NCBI GenBank assembly: GCA_014360655.1
Contig: JACIXC010000003.1
Span: forward strand, 124,001-188,000
DNA from: Actinomycetota bacterium
GTDB taxonomy: Bacteria; Actinomycetota; Geothermincolia; Geothermincolales; RBG-13-55-18
Direction of reading: 5' to 3'
DNA: 64,000 nucleotides
The position numbers and the translations under genes are program-made. This document shows, one piece after another, positions 8,691 through 20,426 of this stretch. Numbering within the stretch: position 1 is the stretch's first letter; each line of letters opens with the position of its first letter. A model generated the notes under the pieces. It was not told the DNA's origin. It searched no databases and saw only the letters and a list, made by a program, of their open reading frames with translations.

Positions 8691-9752
8691 TCAGCGCTTC
8701 TTGTGTGGCGGCGGTCCCTTTGGTTTTTTCTTCTTGGGGGGCGCTTGTCCCCGTGTTGGCTTGGGCGGAGTTCCTCCGCCGGCGCCCTTTCCCCTGGCAG
8801 GAGTCGTACCGGCGCCCTTCTTACCGGCCGGCTCCGCTTTTCTTCCCGCCGGTTGCGTCGCCTTTTTTCCCTGCGGGCCCGCGGGCTTTTTCCCGGCAAC
8901 CGCGGCCTTGCCTTCCCCGGCTTTTGCTTTCATGCCGGGTTTTGCCCCACCCGCCACCGCCTTTTTTCCCGCGGACTCCGCCTTGGCCGCAATGGGCGCC
9001 TTCTCTTCTTTTTTAAACCTCTTGTCGTACAACTCCATCCCCAACTGCTGTAATATCTGCAGAATATTGGTGGTCAGCCAGTAAAGCACCACGCCCGCCG
9101 GAAGGCTTATCCCTATAAACGCGGTTATCAAGGGCATGATTATGAGCATGTTCTTCTGCCGCGGGTCACTCATCACCTGCTTCTGCGAGTACCAGGTCGA
9201 CGCCGCCAGCAATATGATGAGCACGAAGGTGGGGTCGGCTGTGCGCGTTGTGTCCGCCAGGTTTCCCAACCACAGGAAGCCTGCGCTTTTCGTTATGGGA
9301 AGCGCGGCGTAGGCCGCCGTTGCTCCCTGTCCAAAACCGGGCAGGTTCTTGAATATCGCGAACGTGTTGCCAACGATTATCGCCGGCGGTGTCATGAGGT
9401 ACTTCCTCAAAACGGTGAACAGGGCGAAGAAAACCGGCATCTGCAGTAAAAGAGGAAGGCAGCCCCCCAGGGGGTTCACCTTGTTCTCCTTGTAGAATTT
9501 CATCATCTCCTGGGAGAGCTTTTCCTTGTCGTCCTTGTACTTCTCCTGCAGCTTCCTGATCTCGGGCTGGATCTTCTGCATGGCTATCATAGACCTGGTC
9601 TGCCTGATGGTGAGTGGCAGCAACACCATCTTTATAAGGAGGGTCAGAAGGATTATGGCTATGCCGTAGCTTCCGGAAAACTTGTAGAACGCCTGCAGCA
9701 GGAAGTTGAGCCCCGCAACAATTCCGTTCCATATATCGCCGAACGCATTCAT
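8691..9752 (-). CDS. yidC: Membrane protein insertase YidC/Oxa1, short type with basic tail
   Basis: Inserts membrane proteins with or without SecYEG. The form is the Gram-positive Oxa1/SpoIIIJ type with no large extracytoplasmic domain. Membrane segments include one near the N-terminus (GIAIILLTLLIKMVLLPL), then GGCLPLLLQMPVFFALF, a third around FVLIILLAASTWY, and IIMPLITAFIGISLPAGV with VLYWLTTNIL. The conserved positive helix region LTIRQTRSMIAMQKI is present. The C-terminal ~110 residues are Lys/Pro/Gly/Ala-rich, likely a ribosome-contacting tail. Start taken at 9752; an upstream ATG at 9782 overlaps yidD and has a badly spaced ribosome site. Confidence 0.93.
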   Translation of the reverse strand: MNAFGDIWNGIVAGLNFLLQAFYKFSGSYGIAIILLTLLIKMVLLPLTIRQTRSMIAMQKIQPEIRKLQEKYKDDKEKLSQEMMKFYKENKVNPLGGCLPLLLQMPVFFALFTVLRKYLMTPPAIIVGNTFAIFKNLPGFGQGATAAYAALPITKSAGFLWLGNLADTTRTADPTFVLIILLAASTWYSQKQVMSDPRQKNMLIIMPLITAFIGISLPAGVVLYWLTTNILQILQQLGMELYDKRFKKEEKAPIAAKAESAGKKAVAGGAKPGMKAKAGEGKAAVAGKKPAGPQGKKATQPAGRKAEPAGKKGAGTTPARGKGAGGGTPPKPTRGQAPPKKKKPKGPPPHKKR

Positions 9753-9759
9753 CGTATCT

Positions 9760-9954
9760 CTATCCCTCCGGTAGAGGGTCATAGCCTCCGTCGTTCCAGG
9801 GGTGGCAGCGGCATATTCTGCGTACTCCCATTGACACTCCCCTTACCGCACCGAATCTCTCGACCGCCTGTATCATGTACTGCGAACACGAGGGGTAAAA
9901 GCGGCATCTCGGCGGCGTCCAACTCGATATCAGGGCCCTGTAAGCCTTGATCAT
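9760..9954 (-). CDS. yidD: YidD, membrane protein insertion efficiency factor
   Basis: Small membrane-associated protein that helps YidC-dependent insertion. The family core is complete: YRALISSWTPPRCRFYPSCSQY followed by AVERFGAVRGVSMGVRRICRCHPWN and a G-G-Y-D-P end. The three conserved cysteines are present. The ATG at 9954 fits the family N-terminus (MIKAYRALIS). The frame stays open back to 10065 inside rnpA, so a longer basic N-terminus overlapping rnpA cannot be excluded. Confidence 0.9.
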   Translation of the reverse strand: MIKAYRALISSWTPPRCRFYPSCSQYMIQAVERFGAVRGVSMGVRRICRCHPWNDGGYDPLPEG

Positions 9955-10007
9955 TCCCACCACTATCCTTGCGCCTATCGCGCTTTTTTCCTTGTTCTTT
10001 GCTTTTC

Positions 10008-10316
10008 TCACTTTCCCAGCCTTCTTATGTCTTCCTCTATGCTTTTGAAGTCGGCCTCGAGGCATCTCCTTCCCGCTATTATCACTATATCCTCGCTCTC
10101 AGGCAAAAAGGAGGCGTTTCTTCTCAGCGCCTCCTTCACCCTTCTCCTTATCCTGTTCCGCTCAACGCTCCTGCCCGCTTTCCTGGAAACGGTTATTCCT
10201 ATCCTGGTAATCCCTTCCTTTTGGGGAAGCCTGCAGACGACTATTGTTTCCAGTTTTTCCCTGCTTCCGCCCTGCAACACCTTCTTGAACTGGCGGCTCT
10301 TCTTCAGGGTTTCCAT
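10008..10316 (-). CDS. rnpA: Ribonuclease P protein component
   Basis: Protein subunit of RNase P, which matures tRNA 5' ends. 102 residues, about the usual length. It has METLKKSRQFKKVLQGG at the N-terminus and the RNR signature SVERNRIRRRVKEALRR, then DIVIIAGRRCLEADF. It starts 6 bases after the rpmH stop, the standard arrangement. Confidence 0.95.
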   Translation of the reverse strand: METLKKSRQFKKVLQGGSREKLETIVVCRLPQKEGITRIGITVSRKAGRSVERNRIRRRVKEALRRNASFLPESEDIVIIAGRRCLEADFKSIEEDIRRLGK

Positions 10317-10322
10317 GCGGTA

Positions 10323-10457
10323 TCAAGCGCTCAGGCGCCTTCTGCCCTTCAGCCTCCTCCTCTTCAGGATGGCCCGGCCGGCGCGCGTGCTCATCCTCCT
10401 GCGGAACCCGTGGTTCTTTTTCCTTTTTCTGGTATTTGGCTGATATGTTCTTTTCAT
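10323..10457 (-). CDS. rpmH: 50S ribosomal protein L34
   Basis: 44-residue ribosomal protein. The translation reads [18 protein letters not shown], then [17 protein letters not shown], and ends LKGRRRLSA, which is the full L34 pattern. GGAGGTAAGG precedes the ATG at 10457. It heads the rpmH-rnpA-yidD-yidC-jag operon and has a consensus promoter just upstream. Confidence 0.97.
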   Translation of the reverse strand: MKRTYQPNTRKRKKNHGFRRRMSTRAGRAILKRRRLKGRRRLSA

Positions 10458-10483
10458 CTCCTTACCTCCAAAAAAGCAGGAAA

Positions 10484-10512
10484 ATTATATCTGCGGCCCC
10501 TATGGGTGTCAA
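10484..10512 (-). promoter_or_regulatory. Consensus housekeeping promoter of the rpmH operon
   Basis: On the minus strand TTGACA (10512-10507) is followed by a 17-base spacer and TATAAT (10489-10484). Both hexamers are perfect consensus. Predicted start of transcription is around 10477, about 20 bases before the L34 start codon. Confidence 0.85.
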
Positions 10513-10970
10513 GGAAACCCACCCCTTCCCCTTCCCTCTCTTTTCTTTCTCCTCTCCCGTCTTGCTCCCCAGGTGGTCCTGTTGTTTTTTTCGTACGTCT
10601 TCGCTTTCCCGCCGCTTTCTTTCTCTTAAACACTTCAACCTCGCTCGTCCGTTCGCGCTGCGCCCCCAACCTCGTCCCAGCGATCATCCCGACGCCGCCG
10701 CGTCTGGCATACGGCATCATGCCGGAAAGCGCTATGCTTCCCGTTATCGATATGCCCGGGGTGGCCTATAACGTGCATTATTGTGATGGTCGCGCTTGTT
10801 GATATTTAAGAGCGATCGCATTGCTGAAAAAGAGGTTGGATCGCGAGGAATTCGCTTTTCAACAGCTGTGCAAAATCCTGTGGAAAACTTTTCGATAGCG
10901 CTTTTATGCTGGGCTTTCGCACACTTTGCCATATAGCAGAAAATTCCATCAAGAAAGTGCCGAAACCCAC
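10513..10970. other. rpmH-dnaA spacer, possible upstream part of the origin
   Basis: Pyrimidine-rich at 10520-10660, less GC-rich after about 10740. TGTGGAAAA at 10880-10888 is one mismatch from a DnaA box on the minus strand, and TGTGCAAAA is nearby. I find no gene here. Confidence 0.4.
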
Positions 10971-11000
10971 TTGCGGGGGCTTCAAGGGCTGTAATAGAAT
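10971..11000 (+). promoter_or_regulatory. Likely dnaA promoter
   Basis: TTGCGG at 10971, an 18-base spacer and TAGAAT at 10995. Transcription would start near 11007, giving a leader of about 38 bases to the ATG at 11045. Confidence 0.5.
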
Positions 11001-11044
11001 ACCCCCGGAGAACGACCGTGAGACCTGCCTCGGGGGATGATCAG

Positions 11045-12397
11045 ATGACCTCAAAAGACGGTTCTTTATGGGATAAATATAAGAAGATCATCCTCGACCG
11101 CTTTCCCGACTCCTTCTCTATGTGGCTTAAAAACGTGCATTTTGACCACGTGGACGGAAACGCCCTCGTCCTCTACACCAATAACGTATTCACAAAGGAG
11201 TGGGTGGAAAAACGCTTTCTTAACCTTATACGAGAGGTTGTTGCAGAGAGCGGGGACGGCATAACCGACGTCAGGCTAACGTTCAAGGACAGGCGAAAGG
11301 GGAGCGGCCGAAAGCCCGTCTACCTTGACGTGAACATCCTCGATGAGGACAGCTCTCCAGAGGACCTCAGCCCGAGGTTCACTTTCGAGACCTTCATCAT
11401 AGGTCCAAGTAACAGGTTCGCCCACGCGGCTGCCCTTTCCGTATCGGAAAACCCCACCTGTTTCAACCCTCTCTTCATCTACGGGGGTGTGGGGCTCGGC
11501 AAAACACACCTGCTGCACGCTATCGGGCACTACACCAGAAAGCTCTACCCTAACTTAAAAGTTCAGTACGTGCCGACCGAAAAGTTCGTAAACGACTACA
11601 TCGAGGCCGTTCGCGAGAACAGCTTTCCCTCCTTTCAGAAGACCTACCGTTCCTGTGACGTCCTTCTACTTGACGATATCCAGATCCTGGCCAAAAAAGA
11701 GCGCATCCAGGAGGAGTTCTTTCACACCTTCAACGACCTCTATAACAACAACAAACAAATCGTTCTGAGCAGCGACCGCACGCCCAATGAAATCCCCACC
11801 CTCGAGGACAGGTTGAAATCCCGTTTTGGCTGGGGGCTCATCACCGACATCCAGCCTCCGGATCTCGAAACGCGCATCGCCATTCTCCAGAAGAAAGCGG
11901 CCCTTGACAGGAGAGAGGTGCCTTACGAGGTCATCGAGTACATAGCCTCGCGTTTTGATTCCAATATCCGCGAGCTGGAGGGTGCACTCATAAGGGTGGT
12001 GGCGCATGCGAGCCTCACCAAGGAGCCCGTAAGCCTCTCCCAAGCCGTAGAGGTTCTTCGAGTCATCCTCCCCGAACAGGAGGCGAGGACGATCACCATA
12101 GACGAGATAATCAGGGAGACAGCGGATTGTTTCAATATATCCGTCGAACAGCTCACCAGCTCCAGCCGCTCACGCAACCTGGTCACCGCAAGGCAGGTGT
12201 GCATGTATCTCTGCCGTGAGCTTACGGATGCCTCCCTTCCCGTCATAAGCAACGCGCTGGGGGGCCGCCACCACTCCACCGCCATCCATTCCGTGGAGAA
12301 GATACGTGCTCTTATCAAGGAGAAGCGTGATATCTATCAAATGGTTCAGAAGATAACCAACCGTTTAAAACACGGTTATCCACAAAAAGTCCCGTAG
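11045..12397 (+). CDS. dnaA: Chromosomal replication initiator DnaA
   Basis: AAA+ protein that binds DnaA boxes and melts the origin. From the ATG at 11045 the protein begins MTSKDGSLWDKYKKII, matching the DnaB-interacting domain I. Domain II is short. Domain III has Walker A GGVGLGKTHLLHAIG, Walker B LLLDDIQ and the sensor RLKSRFGWGL. Domain IV ends with the DnaA-box reader GGRHHSTAIHS. A GTG at 11018 with GGAG seven bases upstream would add nine residues; the choice is not settled. The last codons contain a perfect DnaA box (12376-12384). Confidence 0.97.
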   Translation: MTSKDGSLWDKYKKIILDRFPDSFSMWLKNVHFDHVDGNALVLYTNNVFTKEWVEKRFLNLIREVVAESGDGITDVRLTFKDRRKGSGRKPVYLDVNILDEDSSPEDLSPRFTFETFIIGPSNRFAHAAALSVSENPTCFNPLFIYGGVGLGKTHLLHAIGHYTRKLYPNLKVQYVPTEKFVNDYIEAVRENSFPSFQKTYRSCDVLLLDDIQILAKKERIQEEFFHTFNDLYNNNKQIVLSSDRTPNEIPTLEDRLKSRFGWGLITDIQPPDLETRIAILQKKAALDRREVPYEVIEYIASRFDSNIRELEGALIRVVAHASLTKEPVSLSQAVEVLRVILPEQEARTITIDEIIRETADCFNISVEQLTSSSRSRNLVTARQVCMYLCRELTDASLPVISNALGGRHHSTAIHSVEKIRALIKEKRDIYQMVQKITNRLKHGYPQKVP

Positions 12398-12665
12398 ATG
12401 CCGTTGAAGGGTTGTAGAAAAAAAATGACCATGAACACACTCTTTAGAAAAACGACAATTTTATCCGTTCCTTTGTTCATAAAAAGCACTCTTATAAACA
12501 GTTTATTTATCCAATATATCCGCCTTCTATCCCTTCTTTTACACGATTTCAACATTATCGACAGGTCATATGATGACTATGAAGAGATTTATTTTATATA
12601 TCATCCATCATCTTCAGAAAGTCAATAAAAGTGATGCTGATAGACTTTAGTCAGGAGGTATAAAG
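12376..12665. other. oriC: Putative oriC: dnaA-dnaN spacer with DnaA boxes
   Basis: The spacer is strikingly AT-rich compared with the genome, as expected for a DNA unwinding element. On the plus strand there is a perfect TTATCCACA at 12376-12384 plus relaxed boxes TTATCCGTT at 12462, TTATCCAAT at 12508 and TTATCGACA at 12555. A 76-codon open frame here has no family features and is probably spurious. GC-skew inspection or marker-frequency data would locate the true start site. Confidence 0.7.
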
Positions 12666-13754
12666 ATGAGATTCAACGCCCTTCGTGATGACCTGGTAAA
12701 GGCCGTCCAGACGCTGCAGTATTCCGTAAGCACAAGGGGTATGATGCCCATACTGTCGGGCCTCAAGATAACGTCCGTTCCTGGATCCCTTGTTCTCAAC
12801 TCCAACGATCTGGAGTCATCAACCACGACGACCTGTGCGGCGCAGGTTGAGGAAGAAGGGACCTGTGTGGTGAATCACAAGCTGTTCATGGAGATATTGA
12901 GGGACATGAGGGACGAAAAACTGTCCTTCTACACTGTGGGAAACGAGGCGGTGCTGGAGGGAAGCAGTGCATTTTTTAAGTTGTTCACGCTCCCGGCGGA
13001 CGAGTTCCCGGCGACTCCCGAGGTGGACTACGAGGTGGCAAGGGGAATAGAGGCTTCCGCACTCATGAAGTCGGTGCAGAGGGTGGCGAGAGCGGCTTCG
13101 AAGGACGAGAAGAGGCCGACCCTCACGGGTATCCTCGTGGAATTGGGTGCCGGGAGGATAAAGATGGTGAGCACGGACAGCTACAGGCTCGCGATTGACG
13201 CGATAAGCGACGGGTTCGAGATACTCGAGGAAGACGCATACATAATACCGAGCAACGCTCTCCTTAATTTTACAAGGATAATAGGTGGGGAAGAGAAGGT
13301 GAGCCTCTACAGGAACGATAACAAGGGGCAGGTAAGGTTGAGCGGCGGTGGAGTGGACTACACGATACGGTTAATAGAGGGGAAGTTCCCCAAATACGAG
13401 CAGTTTATACCGGAGGGGGTAGAAAAAAGGGTCATAGTCGGGAAGGAGGAAATGGTAGGGGCCGTAAAGAGGATATCGCTCGTGAACGCGGTGGTCAGGT
13501 TCAGTATCGAGGGCGAGGAGCTCACGGTGATGGGGGAGTCGAGGGAGGTAGGAGAGGGAAAGGAAACCCTGAAGGTCGATTATAACGGGGAACCGATGGT
13601 GATAGCCTTTAACAGCAAGTTCGTGGAGGACGGCCTGATCTCGGTGGAGGACGAGGAAGTGATGATAGGTGTGACGGAACCGCTGAAGCCGGGAGTGATA
13701 AAAGGGAAGGAAAAGGACGATTTCACATACATAATAATGCCCGTAAGGATATAG
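12666..13754 (+). CDS. dnaN: DNA polymerase III sliding clamp, beta subunit
   Basis: Ring-shaped clamp that tethers replicative polymerase. 362 residues covering three repeated clamp domains. It opens MRFNALRDDLVKAVQTLQYSV, with TLTGILVELG and STDSYRLA in the second domain and the typical ending YIIMPVRI. AGGAGGTATAAAG precedes the ATG. The coding strand is unusually purine-rich, with many AGG and ATA codons, as is recF. Confidence 0.97.
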   Translation: MRFNALRDDLVKAVQTLQYSVSTRGMMPILSGLKITSVPGSLVLNSNDLESSTTTTCAAQVEEEGTCVVNHKLFMEILRDMRDEKLSFYTVGNEAVLEGSSAFFKLFTLPADEFPATPEVDYEVARGIEASALMKSVQRVARAASKDEKRPTLTGILVELGAGRIKMVSTDSYRLAIDAISDGFEILEEDAYIIPSNALLNFTRIIGGEEKVSLYRNDNKGQVRLSGGGVDYTIRLIEGKFPKYEQFIPEGVEKRVIVGKEEMVGAVKRISLVNAVVRFSIEGEELTVMGESREVGEGKETLKVDYNGEPMVIAFNSKFVEDGLISVEDEEVMIGVTEPLKPGVIKGKEKDDFTYIIMPVRI

Positions 13755-13757
13755 GAA

Positions 13758-14798
13758 TTGATAAGAAGGATATATCTTGAAAACTTCAGGAACTATCCCG
13801 AAAAACAGGTAGAGTTAAAACCCGGGATAAATCTCATAATCGGGGAGAACGGCACCGGCAAGACGAACCTGCTGGAGGCCGTTTTTGTATTGTTGGAGGG
13901 AAGATCCCCGCGCACGGCGGATCTGAAGGAAGTGGTGAGGACGGGAGAGGAGAGTGCGCTGGTGAGAGGGTGGGTAGGGGAGGGTGGTGAGGAGAGGGGA
14001 GAGACACGGGTCGAAAGGGAAGGAGAGGTGAGGCGGAGAGAAGCGCGGGGTTTCGACGCGGTAGCGTACATGCCTGACGACATCTACCTGGTAAAAGGGG
14101 GGCCGGAGGAAAGGAGGAGGTATCTCGACGAGACGGTGGGGCTGGTAAAGAAGGGTTACCGGGAGCTGAGCAGGGAATACGCAAGGATACTGAAGCAGCG
14201 CAACGAGGCCATAAGGATGGTAAGAAGAGAGGTATGGGGAAGGGAGAGGATAAGACACTGGAACACCCTGTTGTTGGAAAGAGGAGAGGAGATAACCAGG
14301 GAAAGAATGGGGATGGCGGAGAGGGCGACGCGGGCGATGAAAATTTTCGCGTCCGGGTGGGGAGTAGGTGAGATAAGAACCAGGTACTACAGCAATATGC
14401 TCACGACGGGGGGAGAGCACGGCGGGGAGGAAAAAGGGGTCGGCGGAAACGAGGAGAAGCTGCGCATGCTCGAGGAAGCCGAGATCAGGAGGGGGATGAC
14501 CCTCCTGGGGCCGCACAGGGACGAGCTGTTCTTTACGTACAACGGGGAGAGTGCCAGGAGCAGGTGCTCGCAGGGGGAGCAGAAGATTCTGTCGCTCCTC
14601 CTGAGATTGGCGCAGGCGGACATCATCGAGGAATACAGCGGAAGGAGACCGGTCCTGCTCCTCGACGACTGCTTCTCCGAGCTGGACGCGAGAAACCGAG
14701 AGGCGCTGCTGACGCTGCTCGAGGGCTGGGGACAGGTGATAGTCACGTCGACGGACGATGTGGCCGCGGACGCCGTGTCGGAGAGGATATACCTGTAG
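13758..14798 (+). CDS. recF: DNA replication and repair ATPase RecF
   Basis: ABC-type ATPase that helps load RecA at gaps. 346 residues. Walker A is IGENGTGKTNLLEA, the signature region is SRCSQGEQKILSLLLRLAQ, and Walker B plus D-loop are VLLLDDCFSELDARNR. The N-terminal MIRRIYLENFRNYP is typical. The start is a TTG at 13758, three bases after the dnaN stop, with AAGGATATAGG upstream, so dnaN and recF are probably coupled. Confidence 0.95.
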   Translation: MIRRIYLENFRNYPEKQVELKPGINLIIGENGTGKTNLLEAVFVLLEGRSPRTADLKEVVRTGEESALVRGWVGEGGEERGETRVEREGEVRRREARGFDAVAYMPDDIYLVKGGPEERRRYLDETVGLVKKGYRELSREYARILKQRNEAIRMVRREVWGRERIRHWNTLLLERGEEITRERMGMAERATRAMKIFASGWGVGEIRTRYYSNMLTTGGEHGGEEKGVGGNEEKLRMLEEAEIRRGMTLLGPHRDELFFTYNGESARSRCSQGEQKILSLLLRLAQADIIEEYSGRRPVLLLDDCFSELDARNREALLTLLEGWGQVIVTSTDDVAADAVSERIYL

Positions 14799-14992
14799 GA
14801 CTATGCAGGGCTTCTGGGGCTGGGGGTCGGCTTGAAGGAGAAGAGGGACGAGGGAAGGGGAGGGGGACCTGTCCCCGGGCGGGGATAAAATGACAGGAGG
14901 GAGACGGGGTGGCCGAAGCCTGGGGCAGGGGCACGCGGGGAGGCCGGATGCACGGCCGGCAATGCTGGAATATGTAAAGGGGTTGTACGAGG

Positions 14993-15271
14993 TTGCGGGA
15001 GATAGGGGAACTCGTCAGGGAAATTCTGAGAGGGGCGGGCATGGGTGCCGCGGAGGAGCTCGCGGCGATCAAAGGAGCGTGGGCATCCCTATCCGCCTGT
15101 CCGTCCTACGCCGAACCCTACAGGCTGGAGGAGGGCAGGCTGTACGTGAGGGTGGAGTCCCACGTGTGGGCGCAGGAATTCGGTTACGCGAGCGAGACGG
15201 TAAGGGAGGAAATAACCAGGAAAACGGGGGTGGAGATCAGGGAGATCATAATAAAGGTAAACGTAAAGTAA
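14993..15271 (+). CDS. dciA: DUF721/DciA-type replicative helicase loader
   Basis: 92-residue protein with the DUF721 core. An N-terminal helix (REIGELVREILR) is followed by AIKGAWASLSACPSYAEPYRLEEG, then RLYVRVESHVWAQEFGY, and a Lys-poor C-terminal strand. DciA is the ancestral DnaB loader in most bacteria, and the gene sits at its common place between recF and gyrB. The start is a TTG at 14993 because an in-frame stop lies at 14975; ACGAGG precedes it. The 194-base gap after recF holds no other gene. Confidence 0.82.
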   Translation: MREIGELVREILRGAGMGAAEELAAIKGAWASLSACPSYAEPYRLEEGRLYVRVESHVWAQEFGYASETVREEITRKTGVEIREIIIKVNVK

Positions 15272-15324
15272 AGATTAAGGTCATGTGAAGAGGGAACAAC
15301 GCCACAACATCCGGCGTCTGCTGG

Positions 15325-15333
15325 TGATATAAT
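15325..15333 (+). promoter_or_regulatory. Extended -10 promoter upstream of gyrB
   Basis: TG-A-TATAAT is an extended -10 element with a perfect TATAAT at 15328-15333. The sequence at the -35 position (CAACAT) is poor, which extended -10 promoters tolerate. About 110 bases separate it from the gyrB start. Confidence 0.5.
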
Positions 15334-15414
15334 AAAAAGCGGAAAAACATCCGCTGTTACGGGCTAAAAGGCGGGGAGAAAGGGCCGTTCGGGGCCGGAT
15401 TTAGCGCGTGATAA

Positions 15415-17364
<1,950 letters not shown>

Positions 17365-17432
17365 CGCGAAGCCACCGCGCATCGAGCGATTGAGCACACT
17401 GCGACGATCCTGATCCTTGGGAGGAAGAGAGA

Positions 17433-19925
17433 ATGGTGCAAGCGCTCGCCGGAAAGATAAAGCCCGTGGAGATCGAGGAGGAGATGAGGCGCTCCTACAT
17501 GGATTACGCCATGAGCGTGATCGTGGGCAGGGCGCTCCCGGACGTGAGAGACGGCCTCAAGCCAGTGCACAGGCGCATACTCTACGGCATGTTCGAGCAG
17601 AACCTCACGCCCAACCGGCCTTACCGCAAGTCGGCGAGGGTGGTGGGCGACGTGATGGGAAAGTACCATCCCCACGGCGACGCGGCCATCTACGACACCC
17701 TGGTGCGCATGGCGCAGGACTTCTCGTGCCGCTACGAGCTGGTGGACGGGCACGGCAACTTCGGATCGGTGGACGGCGACAGCCCGGCGGCGATGCGCTA
17801 CACCGAGGCCAGGCTGTCGCCCATCAGCATGGAGATGCTGCGCGACATAGACAAGGAGACGGTGGACTTCACCCCCAACTACGACGGTTCGCTGCAGGAG
17901 CCCGTGGTCCTGCCCTCGCGCTTCCCGAACCTCCTGGCCAACGGCTCGTCAGGGATAGCGGTGGGGATGTCCACCAACATCCCTCCCCATAACCTGGGCG
18001 AGGTGATAGACGCGACCATAGCGCTCATAGAGAACCCGGAGGCGGAGACGAAGGACCTCATGAAGCACATCAAGGGGCCGGACTTTCCCACCGGCGGCAT
18101 GGTCATGGGCCTGGAGGGCATAAGGGAGGCCTACGAGAGCGGTCGCGGCGTGATAAGGGTGAGGGGCAGGGCGCACGTGGAGCAGACCAAGTCGGGGCGC
18201 AGCAATATCGTGGTGACCGAGATACCCTACCAGGTGAACAAGGCGAGGCTCACGGAGAGGATAGCGGAGCTGGTGCGCAGCAAGAAGATCGGTGGCATCG
18301 CCGACCTGAGGGACGAGAGCGACCGCTCGGGCATGAGGCTGGTGATAGAGCTGCGCAGGGAAAGCCAGCCGCAGGTGGTGTTGAACCAGCTGTACAAGCA
18401 CACGCAACTCCAGGAGTCCTTCGGCATCATCATGCTCGCCCTGGTGGGGGGCGTTCCGCGCGTGCTCAACCTCAAGGAGATGCTGGCCGGGTACGTGGAG
18501 CACCAGCTGGAGGTGGTGACAAGGAGGACGCGCTTCGAGCTGGACAGGGCGGAGAAGCGGGCGCACATCCTCGAGGGCCTCCTGGTCGCGCTGGCCAACC
18601 TGGAAGAGGTGATAGAACTCATCAAGAGATCACGCACCGTTCCGGATGCCCGCGACGGCCTAATGAAGCGGTTCAAGCTGAGCGAGGAACAGGCGCAGGC
18701 CATACTGGACATGCGGCTGCAGAGGCTCACCGGCCTCGAGAGGGAGAAGGTGAAGGAAGAGCACAAGGAGTTGAAGAAGGAGATCGCCCGGCTGAAGGAG
18801 ATCCTCGCCGACGAGAGCAAGCTCCGGGGCATCATCGTGGAGGAGCTGCGGGAGATAAAGAAGAAGTACGGGGACCCGCGCCGCACCGAGATAGTGCCCG
18901 ACTACGAGGACCTGGAGATCGAGGACCTCATCGCCGACGAGGAGGTGGTGGTGACCATAACCCATTCCGGCTACGCCAAGAGGCTGCCCATCACCACCTA
19001 CCGCACGCAGCGCAGAGGGGGCAAGGGCGTGGCGGGCATGAACCTCAAGGAGGGCGACTTCGTCGAGCACCTCTTCGTGGCCTCCACTCACCACTATATC
19101 CACTTCTTCTCCAACCGCGGGAGGTCGTACCGCCTGAAGGTGTACGAGCTTCCGGAGGGCTCGCGCACCTCGCGGGGCCAGGCGCTTGTGAACCTCCTCC
19201 CCCTTGGGCCGGGAGAGAAGATATGTTCCGTGATCGCCACGCGCGACTACCCAGAGGACAGCTTCCTGGTCATGGCGACGGCGAGGGGCATGATCAAGAA
19301 AACGCCCTTCCGCCTGTACGACTCGCCGCGCAGGGACGGGCTCATCGCCATCGACCTGCAGGAAGGGGACGAGGTGATAGACACGCGCCTCACGGACGGC
19401 AAGAGCGACCTCATCCTGGTCACCCGGGAGGGACAGGCGTTGCGCTTTCCGGAGACCGATTGCCGCCCCATGGGAAGGGACACCCGGGGCGTGAGAGGGA
19501 TAAGGCTTTCTCCGGAGGACGAGCTCATCGCCATGGGGATCGCAGCGGAGGACGCCGACCTCTTCATCATCACCGAGCTGGGCTATGGCAAGAGGACGGC
19601 CATATCGAGGTATCCCCGCAGGCGGCGCGGCGGCAAGGGGGTGAGGACCATGGCGGCTGGCGCCGCGAAGGGCCGCATCGCGGGGGCGAGGGTGGTCAGG
19701 GAAAACCAGGAGCTCATGGCCATATCCGTGGACGGCGTGGTCATCAGGGTGCCCATTGACGATATCTCTCGCATGGGGCGCGTCACCCAGGGAGTGAAGA
19801 TAATGAGCCTCAAGGGCGAGGACCGCGTCGCCTCCATCGCCCACCTCGCGTCGCGGGAGGGGATCGCGCAGTCGCCCCGGGACGACGAAGAACCCCGGGA
19901 AGGTGAAGAGCCTGAAAGGGTTTGA
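17433..19925 (+). CDS. gyrA: DNA gyrase subunit A
   Basis: Breakage-reunion subunit of gyrase, 830 residues. The winged helix has [16 protein letters not shown], and the catalytic tyrosine is Tyr123 in [10 protein letters not shown]. The quinolone-determining segment reads [18 protein letters not shown], so Ala84 stands where E. coli has Ser83, while Asp88 is kept. The GyrA box QRRGGKGV in the C-terminal beta-pinwheel marks it as gyrase rather than topoisomerase IV. The tail after the pinwheel is short and acidic. It follows gyrB by 68 bases. Confidence 0.97.
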   Translation: MVQALAGKIKPVEIEEEMRRSYMDYAMSVIVGRALPDVRDGLKPVHRRILYGMFEQNLTPNRPYRKSARVVGDVMGKYHPHGDAAIYDTLVRMAQDFSCRYELVDGHGNFGSVDGDSPAAMRYTEARLSPISMEMLRDIDKETVDFTPNYDGSLQEPVVLPSRFPNLLANGSSGIAVGMSTNIPPHNLGEVIDATIALIENPEAETKDLMKHIKGPDFPTGGMVMGLEGIREAYESGRGVIRVRGRAHVEQTKSGRSNIVVTEIPYQVNKARLTERIAELVRSKKIGGIADLRDESDRSGMRLVIELRRESQPQVVLNQLYKHTQLQESFGIIMLALVGGVPRVLNLKEMLAGYVEHQLEVVTRRTRFELDRAEKRAHILEGLLVALANLEEVIELIKRSRTVPDARDGLMKRFKLSEEQAQAILDMRLQRLTGLEREKVKEEHKELKKEIARLKEILADESKLRGIIVEELREIKKKYGDPRRTEIVPDYEDLEIEDLIADEEVVVTITHSGYAKRLPITTYRTQRRGGKGVAGMNLKEGDFVEHLFVASTHHYIHFFSNRGRSYRLKVYELPEGSRTSRGQALVNLLPLGPGEKICSVIATRDYPEDSFLVMATARGMIKKTPFRLYDSPRRDGLIAIDLQEGDEVIDTRLTDGKSDLILVTREGQALRFPETDCRPMGRDTRGVRGIRLSPEDELIAMGIAAEDADLFIITELGYGKRTAISRYPRRRRGGKGVRTMAAGAAKGRIAGARVVRENQELMAISVDGVVIRVPIDDISRMGRVTQGVKIMSLKGEDRVASIAHLASREGIAQSPRDDEEPREGEEPERV

Positions 19926-20328
19926 GTTCATCGAACATACCGCGGACGTGGGCATCAGGGCTCGCGGCCTTTCCCGTGCGGAGGTCTTCGAGCAGTGCGC
20001 GCTGGGGATGGTGTCTCTCATGTACGACCCGGAGGCGGTGGAGGGGTCGCGGAGGGTGAGGATAGAGGCACGGGCCGACGACGAGAAGGCGCTGCTCGTC
20101 GCGTGGCTCTCCGAGATAATATACCTGGTGGAGACGGAGGGCTGGGCCTTCCGCGATTTCGAGGTGGAGGATATCTCCCGGCAGGAGGTGAGGGGCTGGG
20201 GGCTGGGCGAACCGTTGGATGCCGCCAGGCACAAGGTCTCCGGCGAGGTCAAGGCCCCCACCTACCACATGCTGGAGCTGGCGGAGCGGGAGGGCCGCTG
20301 GGAGGCCCAGGTCATATTCGATGTGTGA
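19903..20328 (+). CDS. Archease, RtcB ligase activator
   Basis: Small protein of 141 residues that helps guanylylate and turn over the RNA ligase RtcB. The signature [16 protein letters not shown] is at residues ~7-22, [22 protein letters not shown] is central, and [12 protein letters not shown] and QVIFDV are C-terminal. The conserved metal-binding Asp of HTADVG is present. The start is a GTG at 19903 that overlaps the end of gyrA by 23 bases. The partner rtcB follows 98 bases downstream, which strongly supports the assignment. Confidence 0.93.
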   Translation: MKSLKGFEFIEHTADVGIRARGLSRAEVFEQCALGMVSLMYDPEAVEGSRRVRIEARADDEKALLVAWLSEIIYLVETEGWAFRDFEVEDISRQEVRGWGLGEPLDAARHKVSGEVKAPTYHMLELAEREGRWEAQVIFDV

Positions 20329-20426
20329 CCCGAGGGTATGCTGAGGGAAGGCACGGCCGCTCGCGGCGCGGCAGGCGCCGGGAAAGGAAGGCCTGCCTGC
20401 GGGACATGCCTGCGAGGTGATAGCGG

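Noticed and set aside
12398-12628. 76-codon frame after dnaA
   Set aside because: Lies in the AT-rich origin spacer, has no ribosome site and overlaps DnaA boxes.
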